Below are positions 16,302-24,340 of a stretch of 47,298 nucleotides of DNA, in pieces. Every line of letters starts with the position of its first letter. Position 1 is the stretch's first letter. Below the pieces are notes generated by a model. That model was given only the letters and a program-made list of their open reading frames with translations. It made no database searches and was not told the origin of the DNA. Source of the stretch: Chloroflexota bacterium (GTDB lineage Bacteria; Chloroflexota; Dehalococcoidia; Lucifugimonadales; JACPQL01); contig JACPQL010000043.1 of assembly GCA_016190445.1 (NCBI GenBank), forward strand, positions 1 to 47,298, written 5' to 3'. The translations under genes were made by a program, and so were the position numbers.

Positions 16302-17522
16302 GTGGCTCGTTTGATCGCGACAGCGCGTACCCGATTGGTCTTGGTGCTCGTAGTTTTCGCTCTGTTAAGCGTTGCAGTGATGGGCTGCACTCGCGTGTTG
16401 CCCGCTGGTACGGTGTCCACCCCGACACAGGCGACGCCGCAAGAGGTGCCGCCGGAGCTGCGCAGCGTCTGGGAGGTGTGGAGCGTCCTGTCCCGCGACT
16501 ACGTGGACCCCGGCCGCGTGGACCCCGAAAAGCTCAGCCAGGGGGCCATCCGGGGCATGCTGGAGGCCCTGGACGACCCGTACACATCCTATGTGCCGTC
16601 GGACCACTATCACTTGGAGGCCGAGTCCTATCGCGGCAAGTTCGAGGGGATCGGCGCTGAGGTGAGCATGAGGGACGGCCGGCTGACGGTCGTGACCCCC
16701 CTGGACGGCAGCCCCGCGGAGCGGGCTGGCATCCGGGCGGGCGACGTCATTCTGGAGGTGGACGGCCAAAGCATTGCTGGGAAGACGCTGCTGGAGGCCA
16801 TCCAGATGATTCGGGGCCCCGAGGGGACCACCGTCTCGCTCCTGGTCTTACGGCAGCAGCCGCCAGGTACGGAGCAGGTGCGCATAGTACGGGATGAGAT
16901 TAAGGTGGCCACGGCCACGTGGAAGATGTTGGACGGCTCCGTGGCCTATCTCAGGGTTGGCAGGTTTGTGGATACCACGCCCGATGAGGTGCGCGGGGCC
17001 TTGAAGCAGATCCAGGAGCAGGGGGCAACGGGCCTGTTGCTGGACCTGCGGAACAACCCCGGTGGGCTTCTCAGCGCCACGGTGACAGTGGCCAGCCAGT
17101 TCCTGAAGGACGGCCTTGTCCTGTACGAAGTGGACAGGGCGGGAGAGCGGAGGGACTGGCCGGTGCGCCAGGGAGGCCTTGAGGCCAGCATTCCCATGGT
17201 GGTGGTGGTGAACCGCTCCACCGCCAGCGGCGCTGAGGTGCTGGCGGGCGCCCTCCAGGCCCGTGGGCGCGCCACGCTCGTGGGTACCCAGACCTTTGGC
17301 AAGGGCAGCGTCACTCTCCTTAGAGAGCTCAGCGACGGCTCCGGCCTCTACGTGACCTATGCTCGGTGGTACACTCCTGACGGTCGGCTCATTCAGGGAG
17401 AGGGACTGGCGCCGGACTCGGTGGTGGAGCAGCCTGAGAACTCGGACACGGACTTGCAGTTGGCGCGGGCGATGGAGCTGCTCTCAGCCCGCTTGCTTTC
17501 TACATCTACGGAGCGGGGATAA
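16302..17522 (+). CDS. S41-family C-terminal processing protease, lipoprotein
   Basis: A 406-residue exported serine protease of the CtpA/Prc type. A basic N-terminus and hydrophobic segment (residues 10-28) lead to Cys29 in VMGC, a plausible lipobox, so it is probably anchored outside the membrane. A PDZ domain spans about 110-190 (GIGAEVSMRDGRL; GSPAERAGIRAGDVI). The peptidase domain has LDLRNNPGGLL, Ser309 in STASGAE and Lys334 in TFGKGSVT, the Ser-Lys dyad. The GTG start has GGAG upstream. smpB begins 4 nt after its stop, so they may share a transcript. The substrate is unknown. Confidence 0.93.
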   Translation: MARLIATARTRLVLVLVVFALLSVAVMGCTRVLPAGTVSTPTQATPQEVPPELRSVWEVWSVLSRDYVDPGRVDPEKLSQGAIRGMLEALDDPYTSYVPSDHYHLEAESYRGKFEGIGAEVSMRDGRLTVVTPLDGSPAERAGIRAGDVILEVDGQSIAGKTLLEAIQMIRGPEGTTVSLLVLRQQPPGTEQVRIVRDEIKVATATWKMLDGSVAYLRVGRFVDTTPDEVRGALKQIQEQGATGLLLDLRNNPGGLLSATVTVASQFLKDGLVLYEVDRAGERRDWPVRQGGLEASIPMVVVVNRSTASGAEVLAGALQARGRATLVGTQTFGKGSVTLLRELSDGSGLYVTYARWYTPDGRLIQGEGLAPDSVVEQPENSDTDLQLARAMELLSARLLSTSTERG

Positions 17523-17526
17523 AGAC

Positions 17527-17982
17527 TTGGCGGCGAAAGAGATAGCCATCAATCGCAAGGCCTTCCACGACTACGAAATCCTGGAGAGGGTGGAGGCCGG
17601 GCTGGTGCTCACGGGCACGGAGATCAAGTCCATCCGCGCCGGACGTGTGAACATCCGTGACTCCTACGCCCGCCCCCAGGAGGGCGAGCTGTGGTTGCAC
17701 AACACTCACATAGCCCAATACCCTGGTGGCGGGCCCTGGAACCACGATCCCATCCGACCCCGCAAGCTGCTTCTTCATGCCGAGCAGATAGCCCGCCTCT
17801 CCACCAAGGTCGTCTCCGAGAAAGGCCTCACCCTTGTTCCGCTGCGCCTGTACGTCAACGACCATCGGGCGAAGGTGGAGCTGGCCCTTGTGAGGGGCCG
17901 AAAGAAGTACGACAAGCGCAAGGTGATAGCTACGCGGGAGGCGGACAGGGAGATGGCCCGCGCCCTGCGCCGTCGGAGATAG
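17527..17982 (+). CDS. smpB: SsrA-binding protein SmpB
   Basis: SmpB carries tmRNA to stalled ribosomes for trans-translation. The 151-residue protein has the canonical AINRKAFHDYEILERVEAGLVL start region, GTEIKSIRAGRVNI, LHNTHIAQY and the lysine-rich C-terminal KKYDKRKVIATREADREMARALR. A TTG codon at 17527 is the only well-placed start, 4 nt after the protease stop. The tmRNA gene itself (ssrA) is not seen in the adjacent 50 bp before the methyltransferase. Confidence 0.95.
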   Translation: MAAKEIAINRKAFHDYEILERVEAGLVLTGTEIKSIRAGRVNIRDSYARPQEGELWLHNTHIAQYPGGGPWNHDPIRPRKLLLHAEQIARLSTKVVSEKGLTLVPLRLYVNDHRAKVELALVRGRKKYDKRKVIATREADREMARALRRRR

Positions 17983-18035
17983 GCCCCCTACCCTGCTCGA
18001 GGTGCTGCTGCGAACCGTCCACCACAGGACAGATT

Positions 18036-18905
18036 GTGAGTACCAGACAGAGGAAGCGATCACCGGCGGCGCACGCCCCAGCCTACGGCGAAGGTGGAGC
18101 CCCACCCCACGAGGGCTCCTGGGAGCATGTGGCTTCTTGGTACGATTCCCTGGCTGCCGACCGGGGCACTGAGTTCCACCAGAACATCGTTATCCCCGGC
18201 GTTCTCCGCCTGCTGGGGTTGCAGACGCAAGAAAGGGTGCTGGACCTGGCGTGCGGCCAAGGGGCTGTTACCAAAGCGCTCTTCCACGTCGGTGCCCAGG
18301 TTACCGGCGTGGACCTCTCGCCACGGCTGGTTGAGATGGCCCGCCAGCGCTCCCCCAAGGCCATCCGGTACCTGGTGGGCGATGCCCGTCACCTGGACAT
18401 TCTGGCCGATGAGAGCTTCGATGCCACCGTGTGCGTCCTGGCGGCCCAGAACATCGAACCCATTGCACCGGTCTTTGCTGAGAGTGCGCGCCTTTTGCGA
18501 CGCGGTGGCCGCCTGGTGATGGTCATGGTCCATCCCGCCTTTCGCATTCCCCGCCAGAGTGCCTGGAAATGGGACGAGGAGCGAAAGCTGCTATTACGAG
18601 CGGTGGACCGCTACCTGAGCCCGCTGAAGATCCCCATTGACGTGCGACCGTTCAGAAGGCCCGGGCAGAAGGTGACTTGGACGTATCACCGGCCCCTGGA
18701 GGCCTATGTTAATGGCCTGGCGAAGGAGGGCCTGTGGCTCAACGCCCTGGAGGAGTGGCCCTCGCACAAGGCGAGCCAGCCGGGGCCCATGGCCCGTGCC
18801 GAGGACCGTGCCCGTGCCGAGTTTCCTCTGTTCCTCGCCCTGCGGGCTGTGCGCGTTCCTCAAGACTGGCTGGGCGAGGAACAGAGTCCAGCTAAGAGTT
18901 TGTGA
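18036..18905 (+). CDS. Class I SAM-dependent methyltransferase
   Basis: A 289-residue methyltransferase with a Rossmann core. Motif I is VLDLACGQGAVTKAL, motif II is VTGVDLSPRLVEMARQR, motif III VGDARHLD and motif IV SFDATVCVLAAQNI. The C-terminal 100 residues resemble UbiE/COQ5-like small-molecule methyltransferases. The GTG at 18036 is chosen because the upstream frame overlaps smpB in the wrong phase. The N-terminal 35 residues are low complexity. The substrate cannot be told from context. Confidence 0.8.
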   Translation: MSTRQRKRSPAAHAPAYGEGGAPPHEGSWEHVASWYDSLAADRGTEFHQNIVIPGVLRLLGLQTQERVLDLACGQGAVTKALFHVGAQVTGVDLSPRLVEMARQRSPKAIRYLVGDARHLDILADESFDATVCVLAAQNIEPIAPVFAESARLLRRGGRLVMVMVHPAFRIPRQSAWKWDEERKLLLRAVDRYLSPLKIPIDVRPFRRPGQKVTWTYHRPLEAYVNGLAKEGLWLNALEEWPSHKASQPGPMARAEDRARAEFPLFLALRAVRVPQDWLGEEQSPAKSL

Positions 18906-19236
18906 ATCACTGGCGCGACGTATCACCGTGAACGCCAGCCGATTTACTCACAAGTGCTAAAAGCGGCCCGGCCTTGTGGCCCCCTCAGAGACAACCGACT
19001 TCTTCCCACCCGCCCGCCCTTTCTGTCCAGGAAGGGCTGACCCTGTACCTGCGCTTTGCCAGTGCCATAGCACCCGCTAGGGCGGCAGGATGTGCCTTTT
19101 CTGAAATTCCTCCAAAACGCGATTCTATATAGAGTCTAAAACTATTGACAAACCATAGGCTATGTTTTATTGTGAGCCGGAAAAACTGGTGCCCAAACGC
19201 GGGTGGCCAGAAGCCACCTCATGAGGGAACGAGCAG
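18906..19236. other. Intergenic leader of ftsZ
   Basis: 331 bp without a convincing gene; the last 120 bp is noticeably AT-rich for this window. It contains a short GGCC-rich dyad after the methyltransferase stop, the ftsZ promoter, and a hairpin GGTGGC/GCCACC (19202-19218, 5-nt loop) in the predicted ftsZ leader just before the ribosome site. Confidence 0.5.
19145..19173 (+). promoter_or_regulatory. ftsZ promoter, sigma70-type
   Basis: A perfect -35 TTGACA (19145-19150), 17-nt spacer and -10 TATTGT (19168-19173), set in AT-rich DNA. It predicts an RNA start near 19180 and a leader of about 57 nt. Confidence 0.65.
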
Positions 19237-20367
19237 ATGGTCCAGCAGGCTTTGAGTCCCCAGGTGAGTCAGGATGGCGCTTTCGTGGCGCCGGAGGCCC
19301 CTGCCTCCATCGCGGTGGTGGGTGTGGGCGGAGGCGGATGCAACGCGGTGATGCGGATCATGCGGGAGCGACAGGTCCCGGGCGTGAAGTATGTCTGCGT
19401 CAACACCGACATCAAGTCCCTGGCACAGGTCCGCGGCGCCGCGGTCGTGCAGATAGGCGAGCGGCTCACGCGAGGTCTGGGGGCTGGCGGCGACCCCGAG
19501 GTGGGGAACCAGGCCGCCGAGACCGACCGCCTGGACCTGAAGCGGGCCATAGGCCAGGCTGACCTGATCTTCATCACGGCAGGCATGGGTGGTGGCACGG
19601 GCACCGGCGCAGCCCCTGTGGTGGCCGAGGTGGCCAGGAAGACGGGAGCACTGGTGATTGGCCTGATAACCACTCCCTTCTCATGGGAGGGCTCTCGGCG
19701 CCTGCAAACGGCCATGGCGGGAGCAGCCCGGCTACAAGAGCACGTGGACAACCTCATTGTGGTCCACAACGACCGTCTTCTGGAGCTGATGAGCACGGAC
19801 GTTTCCATGGAGGAGGCGCTCATCAGGGCCGACGAGGCGGTGATGAACGGCATTCTCTCCGTGGCGGAGCTGGTGAACGTGCCCGGCGAGATCAACGTGG
19901 ACATGGCCGATGTGCGCACTATCATGAAGGTCCCCGGACAGGCGCTCATGGCCATCGGCGAGGCGCCAGGGCCTCACGGCGCCGTGGAGGCTGCCAAACA
20001 GGCCATTACCAATCCTCTCCTGAACCTCGCCATTGATGGCGCCCAGGGGGCCCTCTTCTGCGTCAATGGCGGGCCCAAGATGACACTGGGAGAGGTGAAC
20101 GCCGCCGGGCAGCTCATCGCCTCCAAGGTTGACCACCGCGCCATGATCTTCTTCGGCATGGTCAACAGCGATAAGATGCAGGACAGAGTCCGCCTGACCA
20201 TCATCGCCACGGGCATACCGGAAGAGAAACAGCGCTCCCGAGATGCCAGCATGTGGCAGAGAGGCCCCGTCTCAGTGGGGGTCAGCCAGCCGCCGGGCCG
20301 GCCGGCGCGCACCGTTGTGACGGGAAAGAGCGGCTCTTACAGCGCCAATCCGATCACCAGGATTTAG
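19237..20367 (+). CDS. ftsZ: Cell division protein FtsZ
   Basis: A tubulin-like GTPase that forms the division ring. The 376-residue protein has the nucleotide-binding GVGGGGCNAV (residues 29-38), the tubulin signature GGGTGTG at 118-124 and the T7 catalytic loop NVDMADVRTIM at 220-230, slightly altered from the usual NLDFADV. The C-terminal linker is short and ends SANPITRI; the usual conserved tail peptide that binds FtsA or ZipA is not recognisable. No ftsA, ftsQ or mur genes are adjacent; ftsZ stands alone between its own promoter and terminator. The weak tail and absence of a division-cell-wall cluster would suit a lineage with a reduced or absent wall, but this is inference. Confidence 0.95.
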   Translation: MVQQALSPQVSQDGAFVAPEAPASIAVVGVGGGGCNAVMRIMRERQVPGVKYVCVNTDIKSLAQVRGAAVVQIGERLTRGLGAGGDPEVGNQAAETDRLDLKRAIGQADLIFITAGMGGGTGTGAAPVVAEVARKTGALVIGLITTPFSWEGSRRLQTAMAGAARLQEHVDNLIVVHNDRLLELMSTDVSMEEALIRADEAVMNGILSVAELVNVPGEINVDMADVRTIMKVPGQALMAIGEAPGPHGAVEAAKQAITNPLLNLAIDGAQGALFCVNGGPKMTLGEVNAAGQLIASKVDHRAMIFFGMVNSDKMQDRVRLTIIATGIPEEKQRSRDASMWQRGPVSVGVSQPPGRPARTVVTGKSGSYSANPITRI

Positions 20368-20386
20368 CCTGCGCACCTCCCTGCTT

Positions 20387-20430
20387 GGGGCCTCTTGCGT
20401 CCACAGGTGCAAGAGGCCCCTCTCGTTTTC
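20387..20430 (+). terminator. Rho-independent terminator after ftsZ
   Basis: A perfect 12-bp stem GGGGCCTCTTGC / GCAAGAGGCCCC (20387-20398 and 20409-20420) with a 10-nt loop, followed by TCTCGTTTTC. Confidence 0.85.
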
Positions 20431-20477
20431 ATAAGCTCGGCCGCGTCTGCTTTGCCGGAGATAGGTCTTCTCAAAAG

Positions 20478-20486
20478 TGCTAGACT
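20478..20486 (+). promoter_or_regulatory. Possible extended -10 promoter for mscS
   Basis: TGCTAGACT about 130 nt before the mscS start. The remaining 20487-20616 contains several GC-rich dyads but no gene that I accept. Confidence 0.3.
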
Positions 20487-20616
20487 TACTGAAGGGCCCG
20501 ACCCATGCCAGGCGAATGGCACCACGAGGCGTGGCCCTGCATCAGCTACGCGGTTGCAGCGCTGGCCATCTGCGAAAGCGCCCGGCTGCACATTTCCATA
20601 AAGAGGAGGAGCCGCT

Positions 20617-21864
20617 GTGGAACTCCTTGCGGGCATCGGTGACGAACTCTCGGCCAACTGGCCGTGGGTCCTCGCGGCACTGGCATTGTCTGCCGTGGTC
20701 ATTGCCGTGCTCTGGGTCGTGCTGTCTCGCTGGGTAGAGGCGTTCCTGCGATGGGTGGACAGCGCGCTGCCCGGTGATTTCTCGGCCTTGCACCGGCCCT
20801 TGGCGCGAGGGCTGCTGCTGATAGCGTCGGCGGCGGTCCTCTCCGCGGCCGGGCTCTCCATAGCCGGTAGCCTGGGCATGGACACGTCCGGTGCCGTGGC
20901 TGGAATCCGGGGGTGGGGGCTGGACGCGGGGAAGTGGCTGCTGGCCCGGTCGGCCCGGGTCCTCATCATCGTTGCTGTGGCCTATGCCCTGATTCGCATC
21001 GTCGGGCGGATGACACAGCCGATGGTGCGCCGATACCTGGACAGCCGGGCAGGCGAAGGGGTTGACCAAGGGGAGATCGACAAACGAACCAGGACCCTGG
21101 AAGGGGTCATTCGCAAGACGGCCACGCTTCTCATTGTCCTCGTTGTGCTGTTCATTGTGCTGGACCAGCTAGGAGTGAATATTGCTCCGCTCCTGGCCGG
21201 TGCGGGCGTGGCAGGTATCGCCGTCGGCTTCGGGGCGCAGAACCTCATTCGGGACTTCCTTGCGGGTATGTTCATCATCCTGGAGGACCAGTACCGGGTG
21301 GGGGACGTGGTCGACGTGGCAGGCGTGGGTGGGCTGGTGGAGGATATCAACCTCCGGCGGACCATTCTCCGGGACCTCAAGTTTGTGGTGCATTCCATCC
21401 CCAACGGAGAGATACGCATTGCCTCCAACATGACCAAGGAGAAGTCCCGCGCCCTGGTGGACATCGGGGTTGCGTACAAAGAGGACCTGGACCACGTGAT
21501 CGCCGTCCTCAACCGTGTCGGGCAGGAGATATACGATGACCCCCAGTTCGGCCCCCTGATGAACGAACCCCTCAAGGTCCTGCGCGTGGAGGAGTTCCTG
21601 GACTCGGCCATCTCTATACGGGTGATGGGAGAGACGAAGCCCATCCAGCAGTGGACCGTCATGGGAGAATTCAGACGACGGGTGAAGAGGACTTTCGATC
21701 AGGAGGGGATCGAGATACCCTTCCCGCACAGGACCGTCTACTGGGGGAAGGACGTAGAAACGGTGGTCCGCCACCCGTCCAGCGGGCCGAAAGTCCGGTC
21801 GAACGACGGTGACGCGAAGTCGAGGTCCGAGGGGGCTGACGATGGCGATACGCACGGTGTTTAG
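20617..21864 (+). CDS. mscS: MscS-family mechanosensitive channel
   Basis: A 415-residue small-conductance mechanosensitive channel that vents solutes on osmotic downshock. Hydrophobic helices lie at about 16-38, 62-85, 105-128 and 165-185. The pore-lining helix is APLLAGAGVAGIAVGFGAQN (190-210), rich in Gly/Ala as expected. The beta domain follows with YRVGDVVDVAGVGG and HSIPNGEI, then the alpha/beta C-domain. The last 35 residues are a charged tail. The GTG start has AGGAGGAG 6 nt upstream. Its 3' end overlaps the TrpB2-like gene by 23 nt, which ties the two to one transcript. Confidence 0.93.
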   Translation: MELLAGIGDELSANWPWVLAALALSAVVIAVLWVVLSRWVEAFLRWVDSALPGDFSALHRPLARGLLLIASAAVLSAAGLSIAGSLGMDTSGAVAGIRGWGLDAGKWLLARSARVLIIVAVAYALIRIVGRMTQPMVRRYLDSRAGEGVDQGEIDKRTRTLEGVIRKTATLLIVLVVLFIVLDQLGVNIAPLLAGAGVAGIAVGFGAQNLIRDFLAGMFIILEDQYRVGDVVDVAGVGGLVEDINLRRTILRDLKFVVHSIPNGEIRIASNMTKEKSRALVDIGVAYKEDLDHVIAVLNRVGQEIYDDPQFGPLMNEPLKVLRVEEFLDSAISIRVMGETKPIQQWTVMGEFRRRVKRTFDQEGIEIPFPHRTVYWGKDVETVVRHPSSGPKVRSNDGDAKSRSEGADDGDTHGV

Positions 21865-23206
21865 AGGCGCGGTGCTTCCCACGGCCTGGTACAACGTTGT
21901 GCCTGACCTCCCGTTCAAGCTGCCTCCACCGGTCAATGCCAGGACGGGTTTCCCTGTGGGGCCTCACGATCTGGCCCAGGTGATACCCCATGAGTTGCTG
22001 GAGCAAGAGCTGGGCGCAGAGCAGCGGGAGGTGCGGATTCCACGGGAGGTGCGGGACCTCTACCGGACTTGGCGGCCCACCCCTCTGGTACGCGCCAAGA
22101 TGCTGGAGGAGGCTCTGGGCACACCTGCCCGTCTCTACTACAAGTATGAGGGGACCAGCCCCACGGGTAGCTACGAGGCGAACACAGCTATTCCCCAAGC
22201 GTACTACGCAGGCCGGGCGAGGGCGAAGAAGTTGGTGAGCGGTGCGGGAGATGGGGAGTGGGCGACCTCCCTGGCCATGGCCACTAACAAGTTCGGCCTG
22301 GTAGCAAAGGTGTACGTGGTCCAGGCCAGCCTGGCCCGCCGGCCACGGCTGAAAACGCTGGCCGAGCTGTGGAATGCCCAGGTGGTGCCCAGCCCCAGTA
22401 CCGAGACACGGACAGGACGCCAGGCATTGGCGGCGGACCCGGAGGCGCCCGGCTCCTTGGGACTGGCCATGTCGGAGGCCCTCGAGGAAGCCATGACCGA
22501 CAAGGACGCCAAGTATGCCACGGGGACCCTGCTCACGTCCGTAATACTCCACCAGACGGTGATTGGCCTGGAGGCACGGCGCCAGATGGAGCACATTGGC
22601 GAGCTGCCGGATGTGATCATCGGGGCCGTGGGCGGTGGCAGTGGCTTTGGTGGACTCATCGCGCCGTTCCTGCCGCTGCGCCTGGATGGAAGGCCCATTC
22701 GATTCGTGGCTGCGGAGCCAGCCGCAGTCCCCAGCCTAACTCGCGGGACCTACGCGTACGACTACCCCGACGCGGTGGGGCTCCTCCCTCTTCTGAAGAT
22801 GTACACTCTTGGCCACAACTACGCCGGGCCGACCATCCATGCCGGGAGTATGCGCTACCACGGGATGTCCCCCCTCGTGAGCGCTCTGTACGACAACGGG
22901 CTTGTCGAGGCGGTCGCCGTGGGACAGGTGCCGGCCCTAGGGAGCGCCATCCAGTTCGCCCGCACGGAGTCGGTACTGGCTGCACCGGACGTTGCCTACT
23001 GCCTGCACGTCGTGGTGGCAGAGGCGATGCGCTGCAAGGAGACGGGGGAGGCCAAGACCATTCTCTTTGCGGTGAATACCCACGGGCAGTCCAACCTGAG
23101 CACCTACGAGGCTTACCTGTCGGAGCTTATCCAGGATATTCACCCGGACGAGGCTGGTATCCAGAGGTCTCTTCAGGACCTGCCCGTGCCGGGGACGGCA
23201 CCCTGA
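21842..23206 (+). CDS. TrpB2-like protein lacking the PLP-binding lysine
   Basis: A 454-residue homologue of TrpB2-type tryptophan synthase beta chains, matching along its whole length (RTWRPTPLVRAK, ARLYYKYEG, LHQTVIGLEARRQ). Key active-site positions have changed. The family motif GSHKPNTA, whose lysine forms the Schiff base with PLP, reads GSYEANTA with Glu112 in place of Lys. The catalytic ETGAGQWG region reads SGAGDGEW, and the phosphate loop GGGSNF reads GGGSGF. The reading frame is intact, so it is kept under selection or recently lost function. It overlaps mscS and precedes otsB, away from trp genes. It is probably a non-PLP protein of unknown role. Confidence 0.8.
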   Translation: MAIRTVFRGAVLPTAWYNVVPDLPFKLPPPVNARTGFPVGPHDLAQVIPHELLEQELGAEQREVRIPREVRDLYRTWRPTPLVRAKMLEEALGTPARLYYKYEGTSPTGSYEANTAIPQAYYAGRARAKKLVSGAGDGEWATSLAMATNKFGLVAKVYVVQASLARRPRLKTLAELWNAQVVPSPSTETRTGRQALAADPEAPGSLGLAMSEALEEAMTDKDAKYATGTLLTSVILHQTVIGLEARRQMEHIGELPDVIIGAVGGGSGFGGLIAPFLPLRLDGRPIRFVAAEPAAVPSLTRGTYAYDYPDAVGLLPLLKMYTLGHNYAGPTIHAGSMRYHGMSPLVSALYDNGLVEAVAVGQVPALGSAIQFARTESVLAAPDVAYCLHVVVAEAMRCKETGEAKTILFAVNTHGQSNLSTYEAYLSELIQDIHPDEAGIQRSLQDLPVPGTAP

Positions 23207-23455
23207 GTCCATCACGCACGCGGGGCCGAAGTTTCACTGATAGGCTGTGACCTGTTAGTCCCTCCCCCATCAAGGGGGCCTTGCCTCAAAACCCAAGGAA
23301 AGTGCAGAGAACCTTGGTCCTCTGCCGGGGTCTGGGGTGTCCCCAGATACAAAAACCTTTGGGGTGGGTTGGGTGGGAAAGAAGTCGCTAGCCTTTTTCA
23401 TGAGTTTTTGGGGCAAAGCCCATCAAGGGGGAGGAAAGAATCACAAGCTCTCTGA
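23207..23455. repeat. Intergenic region with degenerate dispersed repeat
   Basis: 249 bp without a gene. A hairpin CTGGGG TGT CCCCAG (23332-23346) followed by ATACAA is shared, in opposite orientation, with the element at 46938-47110 (there CTGGGGG ACA CCCCCAG preceded by TTGTAT). CTAGCC and TTTTTCAT near 23390-23402 resemble one end of that element. It looks like a decayed relative. Confidence 0.5.
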
Positions 23456-24301
23456 GTGTGTCCCAGTGTCCAACGGGGGTTGTGTCCCTTGCAGCCACTT
23501 CTGGCTCCCCATGATTGGCATCCCGCTGTTCAACGCATAGCACAGGCGTCCTGTGTGCTCCTTGCCCTGGACTTTGACGGGACCCTGGCGCCGATAGTGG
23601 AACAGCCCCATATGGCTGCCATTCCCGGCAGCACTCTGACCCTCCTGAGGGCTTTGGCAGAAAAGCCTGGGTGGCGCGTGGCGATTGTCACCGGGCGGGC
23701 GGTGGCCGATGTGAAGCGGAGGGTTGGACTCGACGGCCTTGTCTATTGCGGGAACCACGGGCTGGAGATGGAGTGGGACAAAGAGATGTGGAGGGCGCGG
23801 GGGGCAGAGCGAGCCAGGCCCGTTATTCAGCAGTGTAAGGAGGTCCTGGCCCCAGCCCTCGCGGGTTTGCCGGGGATTGTTCTGGAAGACAAGGGGCTCA
23901 CAATCAGCGTGCACTATCGCCAGGCGCCCTTGGAGGACAAGCAGAGGTGCCTGCGGCTGTGCAGCGAGGCGCTAGGGCCATTCCTCGCCGGGAGACAGAT
24001 AGTGGTGAGCCATGGCAAGGAGGTCCTGGAGGTCCAACCTAACCTGCGCTGGGACAAAGGAGAATGCCTCAGGCGCCTGGCCAAACTGGTGTTTGCCAGG
24101 GCCACAGCGCCGGGGCTATGCGTGTTTCTGGGTGACGACGTGTTCGACGAGCCGGCGTTTCGCGCTATCAGGGAGATGGACGGGCTAGGCATACTGGTGG
24201 GCGGGGAAAACCCAAGCTCCGCAGCCACTTTCTTCCTGCCCTCGCCACGGGAGGTGGAGGCCTTCCTTGCCCGCCTTGTGGACATTCCCGCAAGCCGGTA
24301 G
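23456..24301 (+). CDS. otsB: Trehalose-6-phosphate phosphatase
   Basis: A HAD-superfamily phosphatase of the OtsB family that dephosphorylates trehalose-6-phosphate, or a related sugar phosphate, to the free osmolyte. Motif I is LALDFDGTLAPI with Asp39 and Asp41; other markers are VTGRAVADVKRR, the YCGNHGLE substrate loop and motif IV GDDVFDEPAF. The start is uncertain: GTG 23456 gives 281 residues, TTG codons at 23480 or 23489 would trim 8-11, and none has a good ribosome site. It lies 39 nt upstream of the MscS-GT20 fusion, which would supply its substrate. Confidence 0.9.
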   Translation: MCPSVQRGLCPLQPLLAPHDWHPAVQRIAQASCVLLALDFDGTLAPIVEQPHMAAIPGSTLTLLRALAEKPGWRVAIVTGRAVADVKRRVGLDGLVYCGNHGLEMEWDKEMWRARGAERARPVIQQCKEVLAPALAGLPGIVLEDKGLTISVHYRQAPLEDKQRCLRLCSEALGPFLAGRQIVVSHGKEVLEVQPNLRWDKGECLRRLAKLVFARATAPGLCVFLGDDVFDEPAFRAIREMDGLGILVGGENPSSAATFFLPSPREVEAFLARLVDIPASR

Positions 24302-24340
24302 AATTGGTCTTAGCCCCCCCAATCTATCCGTAGGAGCCTT

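Noticed and set aside
16094-16660. Small open frame with a hydrophobic stretch near 16200-16270
   Set aside because: It has no ribosome site, overlaps the S41 protease gene out of frame, and its hydrophobic run falls over the promoter region.
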